Positions 6,974 to 12,760 of a DNA stretch of 12,760 nt are shown here, piece by piece. The first letter of the stretch is position 1. Each line of letters opens with the position of its first letter. A program made the position numbers and the translations under genes. The notes beneath the pieces are model-generated. The model saw nothing but the letters and a program-made list of their open reading frames with translations. It was not told the DNA's origin and ran no database searches. Origin of the DNA: a bacterium UBP3_UBA3054 (GTDB lineage: Bacteria; Auribacterota; UBA3054); contig DFCM01000083.1 of the NCBI GenBank assembly GCA_002366995.1, positions 1-12,760 of the forward strand. The letters run 5' to 3'.

Positions 6974-8055
6974 ACAAGGTAGGCGCCGACGCCCAAAAAG
7001 ACGACGTTGGCGGCCCAGCAGGCGACGATGGCGTTGACTTTTCCTTCCTTGGCCAGATTGATGAGCAGATACGCCACCACAAAGTAGCCCAGGCAGAGGA
7101 TAATGCTCGTAAGTACGCCCTTCATCATGCCGGCCCTGGTATGGAAAATGCCGAACGGCGCGGCCAAAAGCACGAAGACGAAACAGGCGAAAGGCATGGC
7201 GTAGCGCCTGTGCAGGTCGGCCTTCAGGGAGTAATAGCGGCTGGATTCCTCTTTCACGGTGCGGGCGGCGTTCTTCAGCTCCTTCAAGTTCATGTTCATC
7301 TCGTCGTCGATGGCGTGGCTGAAGATCACTTCCGGCGTCTCGTCGTAAACTGAAAGCCTTCTCTTTTTGTAAGTGGAAGTGTCCTTGGGCTTCTCATCCG
7401 CGTCGTAGATGATCTCCTTGACGTTGAAGAAATACCAGCCGTAGCCCGCGATGTACTCGGCGCTCTCGGCTTCCAGCTGCCTTATGATGCGGCGGGTGCT
7501 GGGCTTGTAGTGCCTGATGGAGATATAGCGGAACTTGTTGGGCTCGTCGGTCGCCTGGAGGTTCCAGATGCGGTTGGCCTTCGTGTTCTCGAAAGTGACG
7601 AATGATGTGCTCTGCCCCTGGCTGATGCTCTGCGTCAAAGTCGAGGCCTTCTTCGGCATGATCTCCTGGGCTTTCCTCCTGGCGATCGGCCCGCAGTATT
7701 CGGAAAGTCCGAAAGTGGCAAGCGTGATCAGGAGGGCGCAGCAAAGATACGGCCTGATGATCCTGGTCAGGGCGATGCCGCTGGCGCGCATGGCGATGAT
7801 CTCATTGGTCCTGGAAAGGTTTCCCAGACAGTAAAGGATCGCCAAAAGCACCGCGAACGGCATGACGATCGAGAAGATCTCGGGGATCCTCATGACGTAG
7901 AAAGTCGCTATCTCGCTGACGGTCTTCTCCTCCTCAAGGAAGTCGGAAAGATTGTTGGTCATGTCGTAGGCGAAGAACAGGACCAAAAACGCCGCAAGGC
8001 AGTAGAAGAGCGGCAGGAAGAAAGACTTTATGAGATAACGGTCGATAAGCTTCAT
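6958..8055 (-). CDS. LptF/LptG-family lipopolysaccharide export permease (365 aa)
   Basis: This is a YjgP/YjgQ-family (PF03739) membrane subunit of the Lpt ABC transporter, which extracts LPS from the inner membrane for transport to the outer membrane. Length and architecture fit. Helices lie at about 10-30, 59-79 and 101-120, then a periplasmic beta-rich domain at about 140-255, then helices at about 285-303, 308-335 and 341-361. Family hallmarks include NEIIAMRASGI (84-94, the coupling segment after helix 2) and RRYAMPFACFVFVLLAAPFG (283-302). LptF and LptG cannot be told apart from one sequence, so no symbol is given. It lies 5 bases after the glycosyltransferase gene, with AGGAA inside the end of that gene as its ribosome site, indicating an operon. 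Its last 16 bases overlap folA on the other strand, and I see no terminator. Confidence 0.92.
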   Translation of the reverse strand: MKLIDRYLIKSFFLPLFYCLAAFLVLFFAYDMTNNLSDFLEEEKTVSEIATFYVMRIPEIFSIVMPFAVLLAILYCLGNLSRTNEIIAMRASGIALTRIIRPYLCCALLITLATFGLSEYCGPIARRKAQEIMPKKASTLTQSISQGQSTSFVTFENTKANRIWNLQATDEPNKFRYISIRHYKPSTRRIIRQLEAESAEYIAGYGWYFFNVKEIIYDADEKPKDTSTYKKRRLSVYDETPEVIFSHAIDDEMNMNLKELKNAARTVKEESSRYYSLKADLHRRYAMPFACFVFVLLAAPFGIFHTRAGMMKGVLTSIILCLGYFVVAYLLINLAKEGKVNAIVACWAANVVFLGVGAYLVYRMR

Positions 8056-8060
8056 AATTT

Positions 8061-8852
8061 TCAGATTTCCTTTTTGGGAAGCAGTTCCGGTTCATAAAAA
8101 GACTGCTTCTGGGGCTTCTTCTCAAACAAATGCGCGAACAGAAGGCGCCAGACCATGAAGACAGCCTCGTAAACGATCTTTTTGTTCATTTTGGAGATGC
8201 CGTTGCTCCTCTCGTAGAAAATGATCGGCACTTCCCTGATCTTGAATCCTTTTATCCAGGCGTAGTAAGTCAGCTCTATCTGGAAGGAGTAGCCGTTGGA
8301 ACGGATGTTGTCCATGTCTATTGCCTCGAGGACCTTTCGTCTGAAGCATTTGAAACCGCCCGTCGCGTCGTTGGCGGGAAGGCCGGTTATAACTTTGACG
8401 TACATCGTGGCGAAAACGGAGAGCAAGACGCGGCGCAGCGGCCAGTTGATGACGCTTATTCCGGAAGTGTAGCGCGAACCAAGGACAAGGTCGGCGTGAC
8501 TGGCCACGTGCAGAAAATCCGCCACGTAGGAGGGATCGTGGGAAAAGTCGCAGTCCATCTCGAAGATGAACTCGTAATCCCTTTCAAGGGCCCAGCGGAA
8601 GCCCGCGATGTAAGCCGTGCCCAGGCCCAGCTTCCCTTCGCGGTGGATGGCGTGGGTAAGATGGTCGTTAGCGCAGAGCTCGTCAACGACGTCGCCCGTG
8701 CCGTCCGGCGAGTTGTCGTCGATAAAAAGGAGACCGATGGAAGGATACAACGACCTTAGAGCGTCGTGCATCTTGACGACGTTCTCCCGCTCGTTGTAGG
8801 TCGGTATGATGATAAGGGATCTGCCCTCGTTTTTCTTGGCTTCCTCAGTCAT
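8061..8852 (-). CDS. Polyprenol-phosphate mannosyltransferase-like GT2 glycosyltransferase (263 aa)
   Basis: This is a GT-A, family 2 enzyme of the dolichol-phosphate-mannose-synthase (DPM1) type. Such enzymes move a sugar, usually mannose from GDP-mannose, to a polyprenyl phosphate on the cytoplasmic membrane face. Visible motifs are IIIPTYNERENV (14-25), FIDDNSPDGTGDV (43-55), REGKLGLGTAYIAGF (71-85), the metal/nucleotide-binding EMDCDFSHDP (98-107), VLGSRY (123-128), NDATGGFKCFRR (161-172) and SNGYSFQIELTYYA (185-198). It lacks a C-terminal transmembrane domain, like the short DPM1 class. Sugar specificity cannot be read from the sequence. It is first in an apparent two-gene operon with an LptF/LptG permease, consistent with envelope glycoconjugate synthesis. 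Start: ATG at 8852 with GGA five bases upstream. Confidence 0.9.
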   Translation of the reverse strand: MTEEAKKNEGRSLIIIPTYNERENVVKMHDALRSLYPSIGLLFIDDNSPDGTGDVVDELCANDHLTHAIHREGKLGLGTAYIAGFRWALERDYEFIFEMDCDFSHDPSYVADFLHVASHADLVLGSRYTSGISVINWPLRRVLLSVFATMYVKVITGLPANDATGGFKCFRRKVLEAIDMDNIRSNGYSFQIELTYYAWIKGFKIREVPIIFYERSNGISKMNKKIVYEAVFMVWRLLFAHLFEKKPQKQSFYEPELLPKKEI

Positions 8853-8875
8853 AGTTATCCATTCTGTGAATAGTA

Positions 8876-8904
8876 AGGATAACAGAAAGCGGAAAACAAG
8901 TCAA
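8876..8904 (-). promoter_or_regulatory. Promoter of the glycosyltransferase/permease operon
   Basis: On the minus strand TTGACT (8904-8899) and TATCCT (8881-8876) are 17 bases apart, a good sigma70-type pair (five of six and four of six). The -10 ends 23 bases before the ATG at 8852. It is back to back with the tRNA promoter. Confidence 0.6.
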
Positions 8905-8925
8905 CAAAAGCTCCCGCTCCCCTTC

Positions 8926-8954
8926 TTTACATTGAAAGCCCCTTTTGCTACAAT
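8926..8954 (+). promoter_or_regulatory. Promoter of the tRNA-Ala gene
   Basis: TTTACA (8926-8931) and TACAAT (8949-8954) are exactly 17 bases apart, and the -10 has a TG extension (TTTTGCTACAAT). The expected start near 8961 gives a short 5' leader before the tRNA at 8980. Confidence 0.8.
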
Positions 8955-8979
8955 GCTTCCTACCAATTCGAGAGAAAAT

Positions 8980-9055
8980 GGGCCGGTAGCTCAGCTGGGA
9001 GAGCGCAGCGTTCGCAATGCTGAGGCCGAGAGTTCGATCCTCTTCCGGTCCACCA
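8980..9055 (+). tRNA. tRNA-Ala, anticodon CGC
   Basis: The 76-base sequence folds as a full cloverleaf. The acceptor stem is GGGCCGG with CCGGTCC, the D stem GCTC/GAGC, the anticodon stem CAGCG/TGCTG with loop TTCGCAA, and the T stem GAGAG/CTCTT with loop TTCGATC. The 3' CCA is encoded. The anticodon CGC (9013-9015) reads GCG alanine codons, and the acceptor stem carries G3:U70, the alanyl-tRNA synthetase identity pair, so two features agree on alanine. Confidence 0.97.
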
Positions 9056-9061
9056 AATATT

Positions 9062-9090
9062 AAGCCTTTCCGCAATGGAAAGGCTTTTTT
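9062..9090 (+). terminator. Intrinsic terminator of the tRNA gene
   Basis: AAGCCTTTCC and GGAAAGGCTT form a perfect 10-bp stem with a 5-base loop, followed by TTTT, a G and further T's. It starts six bases after the CCA end of the tRNA. Confidence 0.92.
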
Positions 9091-9106
9091 GTTTTCAGAT
9101 CGGTAT

Positions 9107-9142
9107 AAAAAAAACGGCCCGCTTGCGCGGGCCGTTCTTTTT
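9107..9142 (-). terminator. Intrinsic terminator of the OmcB-like gene at 9159, possibly bidirectional
   Basis: A perfect 9-bp stem, ACGGCCCGC (9114-9122) with GCGGGCCGT (9127-9135), has a 4-base loop. On the minus strand it is followed by seven U's and lies 23 bases after the stop of the gene at 9159. On the plus strand it is followed by TCTTTTT, so it could also back up the tRNA terminator. Confidence 0.9.
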
Positions 9143-9158
9143 GCTCCTCTAAGGAAGA

Positions 9159-10604
9159 TTAATACACATGAGTGGATTCTTCTTCCACGACCGGGTTCTT
9201 GAGCAGGTCGGAGTTCAGGTAGGATTTGATACGAGCATCGCCAACGGCTTCGCCTTTGGCTTTGATCGTCCAAGTCACAGCCTGCTTCGGCACGAGAACA
9301 GGAACGGTCTCGAAGGTCACTTCTTTGCCGGTGACAGTGCCGTTGGTGGCGCCGCCGCAGGAGATCGGGGTGATCTCGGCCGGGAACACGACCTTCATCG
9401 TGATGTTGGAGTCATCAGCAGTGCCCTGGTTGGTCACGGTGATGGTGTAGGTCACTTCTTCAGCGGGCTCAGCATCGAGCTGGATCGGGTCGGGATCGTC
9501 GACCATTTCGATCAGCAGAGCGGCCTGGCCGTACCACTTGGTGTTGCAGCAAGCCTGCTTGGTCACACCGTCGATGGTGGTGGTGGCGCAGTTGGTGGTT
9601 TCGCCGACCACAGGAGAGGTGGCGACCACGCTGAACTCAACTTTCTGGCCGGGGCCGAGGGACGGGACGGTCCAGGTGTTGCCCTGAGCGCCATTGGCGT
9701 CGAGGACCTGGAGGTTGGCGCCGGGCTGTTCGGAAACGGTGAAGTTCTCGAACGTGGTGTCGCCAGTGTTGACCACGGTGATGGTGTAGTTGGCTTTCTT
9801 GTTGACCAGCTGGGATTCGGTGCCGGACTTGTAGATCTCAAACTGAGGCTTGAAGACCTTGGTGCAAGCCTGAGCTTCGGCCTGGTTGGTGTTGTCGCCC
9901 TTAGCGGTGACTTTGTTGCAGTAAGTGCCGCGATCTTTGGCAACAGCCTGGAAGGAAGCGGTCTTGACGCAGCCGGGGATCATGTCGCCGGCAGTCATGG
10001 TGAAGGTGCGGGCTTCAGGATCGGAGACGAGAGAGACGCCCTCGGGGAGGGTATCGGTCACGACCACGTTCTTGGCCAAACCGGAACCAACGTTCTTGAT
10101 GGTCACGGTGTAGGTGAAGGGCTGGTCGACCAGAGCGGTCTCAGGAGCGGTCTTTTCGACTTCGATTCTGGGGTTGGTGGCTTTGACTACGAAGCAGGTA
10201 CGGGGATAAGCAATGACGTAAGCGCACTGCTTGAAGGTACCTTCCTGGTTGGCCTGCCAAGTGATCTCGATGTTCTGGCACTGGAAAGCATCCAGATCGC
10301 CGAGAGTCCAGGTCAGGGACGTGCCGTTGACCTGAGCGGCAGGATTAGAGCTGACGTAGGTCAGACCTTCCGGAACGGAGCTCTTGACCGTGACTTCCGC
10401 CACATCCTGATTCGGGGTGACGATCATCTGGCTGCTGAACTGTTCATTCAAGCTGACTTCAGTGGTGCCGGCATACTGGATGCCGACCAAGCTGGTGCAA
10501 GCGGCGGAACCGTTCTGGGTGATGGGGGCGCAATCAGCGATGGCGCTGCCGGCGACTAAGCAGGCAACGAGGCTGAGGGCCATGAGGCTTTTGAGAAGTT
10601 TCAC
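9159..10604 (-). CDS. OmcB-like cysteine-rich envelope protein with DUF11 repeats, copy 2 (481 aa)
   Basis: This is a secreted protein related to the chlamydial 60-kDa cysteine-rich outer-membrane protein OmcB, which builds a disulfide-linked envelope network. The start is GTG at 10604, chosen for an excellent GGAG ribosome site 7 bases upstream and an immediate signal peptide (MKLLKSLMALSLVACLVAGS, cleavage probably after AIA at 23). A cysteine-containing Ig-like domain (about 45-140) is followed by three DUF11-type repeats at about 146-250 (NPRIEVEKTAPETALVDQPF), 253-355 and 362-470 (EMVDDPDPIQL). The C-terminus is EEESTHVY. The mature protein has twelve cysteines (25, 36, 109, 127, 137, 212, 229, 247, 339, 352, 353, 416). 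It has no PEP-CTERM tail, so retention must work differently. The nearest paralogue is the gene just upstream; a dedicated terminator follows. LVAC at 12-15 resembles a lipobox, making a lipoprotein a less likely alternative. Confidence 0.9.
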   Translation of the reverse strand: MKLLKSLMALSLVACLVAGSAIADCAPITQNGSAACTSLVGIQYAGTTEVSLNEQFSSQMIVTPNQDVAEVTVKSSVPEGLTYVSSNPAAQVNGTSLTWTLGDLDAFQCQNIEITWQANQEGTFKQCAYVIAYPRTCFVVKATNPRIEVEKTAPETALVDQPFTYTVTIKNVGSGLAKNVVVTDTLPEGVSLVSDPEARTFTMTAGDMIPGCVKTASFQAVAKDRGTYCNKVTAKGDNTNQAEAQACTKVFKPQFEIYKSGTESQLVNKKANYTITVVNTGDTTFENFTVSEQPGANLQVLDANGAQGNTWTVPSLGPGQKVEFSVVATSPVVGETTNCATTTIDGVTKQACCNTKWYGQAALLIEMVDDPDPIQLDAEPAEEVTYTITVTNQGTADDSNITMKVVFPAEITPISCGGATNGTVTGKEVTFETVPVLVPKQAVTWTIKAKGEAVGDARIKSYLNSDLLKNPVVEEESTHVY

Positions 10605-10621
10605 TTCTTTTCTCCTTAGTT

Positions 10622-10635
10622 GTTAAACGTTTAAC
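10622..10635. promoter_or_regulatory. Perfect 14-bp palindrome before the second OmcB-like gene
   Basis: GTTAAACGTTTAAC is a perfect inverted repeat 18 bases upstream of the GTG start at 10604 and overlapping the approach to the ribosome site. It could be an operator for a dimeric regulator, or part of the 5' leader as a small RNA hairpin. I see no good promoter in this gap on the minus strand. Confidence 0.4.
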
Positions 10636-10641
10636 TGTTAT

Positions 10642-10658
10642 GGCGGGCGCTACCCGCC
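10642..10658 (-). other. GC-rich hairpin between the two OmcB-like genes
   Basis: GGCGGG and CCCGCC form a 6-bp stem with a 5-base loop. In the direction of the OmcB-like genes it is followed by ATAACAG rather than a U-tract, so it is not a normal intrinsic terminator. It may stabilise the 3' end of the first message or mark a processing point in a shared transcript. Confidence 0.5.
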
Positions 10659-10682
10659 TTTTGCTTATGGAACTAAAAAATA

Positions 10683-12167
10683 TCAGTACAGGTGCGTGGA
10701 TTCCTCTTCGCAGACCGGAGTCTCAAGCAAGTTGGTCTTCACGTATACTCTGAGACGCGCGTCGTCGACGCTCAGAGCCTGGGCCTTTATTCTATAGATT
10801 ATTTCCTGTTTGGGCTGGATCGTCGGGACAGGAGCGAAGATGACCTTCTGGCCCTGGATCTGGCTGCCGATGGCTCCGGACACGGCCAGAGGCTTCAAGC
10901 TGTTCGGGAAGACCGCCGTAACTTCGACGTTGCTGTCCTGAGCAGTGCCCTGGTTCATGACGGAGATGGTGTAGACAGTTTCGCCGCCGATCTCGACCGG
11001 GTCGGGATCATCGACCACCTCGACTCTGACAGCCGGCATGCCGCGCCAAACGGTCGGGGCTTCAGCCTGTCTGCGGAGTCCTTCGCGGCACTCAGCCGTG
11101 ACGGTGTTGACATGCGTGCCGGGCGTATGGCAGGTGACGGTCACGTTGAAGGTCTGGGACTGGCCGGGACCGAGCGTGTTGAGACGCCATATGACCTGGT
11201 TGCCCTGGACCTGGCCTCCGCTGGAGGAGACGTAAGTCGTGTGCGGCGGCAGAGTGTCGACGACCACGACGTCGGTCAGGCCGGCGTCGCCCGGGTTCGT
11301 AACGACGATATTGTAGTTAGCCTTGCGGCCGAGGAACTGGCTGGGCGTGCCGTCTTTGGTCAGCTGCAGCTGGCGTTCCTGAACGACCGTGCAGGCGGTT
11401 GATTCAGCCGTGCCGGCGTTGGAGGTCGTCACGACCGCGCGGTTGCAGTGTCTGCCGCGGGCGACAGCCGTGGCGGCAAGGGTAAGCGTTCTGGATTCGC
11501 CCGGAGCGAGGGAACCGATCTCCTGGCTCAGCTGGGAGGAGCCGCTGCTGTGGCGGAGACCCTCAGGCAGATAGTCGTTCAGGACCACGTTCTTGGCGGT
11601 GCCGTCGCCGACGTTGCTGATCGTAATGGTATAGGGAACGTTCTCGCCGAGGACCGCGGTCTCGGGACCGGTCTTCTCAATGGCGATGCGCGCTCTCACC
11701 GTCTTGGCGGCGGAGCAGGAGCAGCTCGTCGTCTGCAGGAAGGCGCAGAGCTTAAGATCGACGTCGTTTATGGAGCGGTACTGGACCTGGAAGGTTCTTT
11801 CCTCTCCCCTTTCAACGCTGCCCAGATCCCAGACGATGTTGTTGCCGGATCTGGTGGCCTGAGGCTGCGTGCCGACGCATTCGAGGCCGTTGGCCATCGG
11901 ATGGACGACCTGGCAGGTCTGGTAGCGGTTGGCCGCTCTGAAACGAATGACGCAGACCTGGCTTTCGCCGACCTGCCATTCGCCGGGGGCCGTGACAACG
12001 ATCTCGTCGGTGCCGCCGCAGGAGAAAGCTCTCGGAGCGTAGGTGCGGACCGGAGCGGGAGCGGGCTCGTCAGCGAACGCGTCGCCGTCGGCAACCGCGT
12101 TGCCAACGAAAAGGCATACCATGGCCGTCAAAGCGGCCAAACTAAGAAGTTTTGTACGAATATTCAT
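10683..12167 (-). CDS. OmcB-like cysteine-rich envelope protein with DUF11 repeats, copy 1 (494 aa)
   Basis: This is the upstream member of the OmcB-like pair. I chose ATG at 12167 because the signal peptide begins there (MNIRTKLLSLAALTAMVCLF, ending near NAVA); a GTG at 12182 would add five residues and no start has a strong ribosome site. After an acidic, proline-rich linker (DEPAPAPVRTYAPR, about 33-46) come a cysteine-rich N-terminal domain (about 50-151, including TTSCSCSAAK) and three DUF11-type repeats at about 160-260 (ARIAIEKTGPETAVLGENVP), 263-370 and 375-480 (VEVVDDPDPVEIGGETVY). It ends EEESTHLY. It has twelve cysteines after the signal peptide (50, 72, 85, 97, 141, 149, 151, 241, 259, 346, 360, 486). 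The last repeat and tail resemble the chlamydial OmcB C-terminus as I remember it. It is probably exported and disulfide cross-linked in the periplasm or outer membrane. It has its own promoter and may be cotranscribed with the next gene. Confidence 0.9.
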   Translation of the reverse strand: MNIRTKLLSLAALTAMVCLFVGNAVADGDAFADEPAPAPVRTYAPRAFSCGGTDEIVVTAPGEWQVGESQVCVIRFRAANRYQTCQVVHPMANGLECVGTQPQATRSGNNIVWDLGSVERGEERTFQVQYRSINDVDLKLCAFLQTTSCSCSAAKTVRARIAIEKTGPETAVLGENVPYTITISNVGDGTAKNVVLNDYLPEGLRHSSGSSQLSQEIGSLAPGESRTLTLAATAVARGRHCNRAVVTTSNAGTAESTACTVVQERQLQLTKDGTPSQFLGRKANYNIVVTNPGDAGLTDVVVVDTLPPHTTYVSSSGGQVQGNQVIWRLNTLGPGQSQTFNVTVTCHTPGTHVNTVTAECREGLRRQAEAPTVWRGMPAVRVEVVDDPDPVEIGGETVYTISVMNQGTAQDSNVEVTAVFPNSLKPLAVSGAIGSQIQGQKVIFAPVPTIQPKQEIIYRIKAQALSVDDARLRVYVKTNLLETPVCEEESTHLY

Positions 12168-12205
12168 CACGGTCTCACACACAAGTTTGATTGTTAACTA
12201 AGCAC

Positions 12206-12235
12206 ATTCTACCAAACCTCACTCCGATAAGTCAA
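12206..12235 (-). promoter_or_regulatory. Promoter of the first OmcB-like gene
   Basis: On the minus strand TTGACT (12235-12230) and TAGAAT (12211-12206) are 18 bases apart, each five of six to consensus, and the -10 is preceded by GTTTGG. It lies between the GH31-like stop codon and the ATG at 12167, giving a leader of about 32 bases. Confidence 0.75.
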
Positions 12236-12253
12236 GTAAGCGCCCGAGGAGGG

Positions 12254-12760
12254 TCACTGTTTTTTGACCTCCGCCCCGTCGACTTCCAAGGTCCAATTGC
12301 CGGGAGGCATGAGCTGGGGCTTCACGCTGCCTTTCACAAGCTTATATTCGGCTACGCAGCCGGTGTCGTTGTCCTTAAGGGTGAAGCTCTCAGTCTGGCC
12401 GCCCGGGAAGAAGCGCCAGACCTCTTTGCCGTCCAGATAATAGCGCGATTCGTCGGTCATGCCCAGACCGCAGCCGCCGGCCAAAAGTTTGCCTTCCTTG
12501 TCCTCGGGATCGAGCTTTTCGGCGCGGGACGCGGCGGCGTCCCTGCTGACATCTTCCCTTGACGCGACCGCGGCGGAAACGTTCAGCTTGCCTTCCGCGC
12601 CTTTGGGCAGATAGACTTTGACCGTGCGGGCGGCGGCCGAGTATTCCGTCTTGACAGGCTCGCCGTTGAAGAGCGCGCCCTCGAAAGAAGAAACATTGCG
12701 AATTGTGACTGTGTAGCTTCTGTCTTTCATCTGTCCCTTGAAGCTGCCCCTCTGGTCGCC
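12254..12760 (-). CDS. Probable glycoside hydrolase family 31 C-terminal end (partial, 5' part off the window)
   Basis: The frame is open from the right edge to a stop at 12254, giving 168 residues without a required start. The first visible residues, GDQRGSFKGQMKDRSYTVTI, match the GxRxGSFxGMxxxRxF pattern of the C-terminal beta domain (DUF5110 region) of GH31 alpha-glucosidases and alpha-xylosidases. They are followed by NGEPVKTEYSAAARTVKVYL, also usual there. The catalytic barrel is outside the window, so activity and substrate cannot be judged. After this domain comes a further stretch of about 100 residues (LLAGGCGLGMTDESRYYLDG to the end) that I do not recognise. No terminator separates it from the OmcB-like gene, whose promoter -35 begins 18 bases after the stop, so some readthrough is possible. 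Confidence 0.6.
   Translation of the reverse strand, partial: GDQRGSFKGQMKDRSYTVTIRNVSSFEGALFNGEPVKTEYSAAARTVKVYLPKGAEGKLNVSAAVASREDVSRDAAASRAEKLDPEDKEGKLLAGGCGLGMTDESRYYLDGKEVWRFFPGGQTESFTLKDNDTGCVAEYKLVKGSVKPQLMPPGNWTLEVDGAEVKKQ

Noticed and set aside
8806..9063. Plus-strand frame of 85 codons running through the tRNA
   Set aside because: It reads through the promoter and the whole tRNA and overlaps the glycosyltransferase start; no protein features.
8845..9273. Minus-strand frame of 142 codons across the tRNA, with the phrase EDRTLGLSIANAALSQLSYRP-like
   Set aside because: This is the familiar spurious translation of an antisense tRNA gene. It also overlaps two promoters, two terminators and the end of an OmcB-like gene.
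10558..10569. Lipobox-like LVAC in the signal peptide of the OmcB-like protein at 10604
   Set aside because: Hydrophobic sequence continues past the cysteine to a good AIA cleavage site, so ordinary signal peptidase cleavage is more likely; kept only as an alternative.
9168..12197. Plus-strand open frames opposite the OmcB-like genes (463 codons at 9168-10559, 236 at 10692-11402, 249 at 11448-12197)
   Set aside because: These are antisense shadows produced by strong codon bias in the real genes; there are no motifs or start signals.

Overview
The window looks like chromosomal DNA (moderately high GC) from a Gram-negative PVC-superphylum bacterium, most likely a Lentisphaerae, Kiritimatiellae or Verrucomicrobia relative. 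Three things point there. One large exported protein ends in a PEP-CTERM sorting tail. Two tandem genes resemble the chlamydial cysteine-rich outer-membrane protein OmcB. An LptF/LptG-type permease implies an LPS-bearing outer membrane. The phylum is an inference. I see no phage, IS, integrase, CRISPR or plasmid genes, and no gene-free stretch over about 140 bases.

Left part (1-5552, minus strand): two tandem paralogous genes for very large secreted proteins, with start codons exactly 3400 bases apart. The complete copy (2262-5552) has a signal peptide, a Kelch-type beta-propeller, two Ig-like domains, a right-handed beta-helix and a PEP-CTERM anchor. The second copy (1-2152) runs off the left edge after 717 codons. 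A strong hairpin terminator of the first gene abuts the promoter of the second.

Middle (5688-8852): a plus-strand pair, a multi-pass membrane protein overlapping folA (dihydrofolate reductase), runs into a minus-strand pair, a polyprenol-phosphate-mannose-synthase-like GT2 enzyme followed by an LptF/LptG-family permease. The folA and permease genes overlap tail to tail by 16 bases. A tRNA-Ala(CGC) gene with its own promoter and terminator follows at 8980-9055.

Right part (9159-12760, minus strand): two tandem OmcB-like proteins (494 and 481 aa), each with three DUF11-type repeats, twelve mature-region cysteines and the same kind of C-terminus (EESTHxY). A 78-base gap holding a hairpin and a 14-bp palindrome separates them, and an intrinsic terminator closes the unit. 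Upstream, at the window edge, is the C-terminal end of a probable GH31 glycosidase.

Most of the window is therefore cell-envelope or cell-surface machinery: anchored adhesin/glycan-binding proteins, a probable disulfide-linked surface or periplasmic lattice protein pair, LPS transport and lipid-linked sugar synthesis, plus a few housekeeping genes. Five promoters show a recognisable T-run plus extended -10 motif (TTTTGNTANAAT-like).
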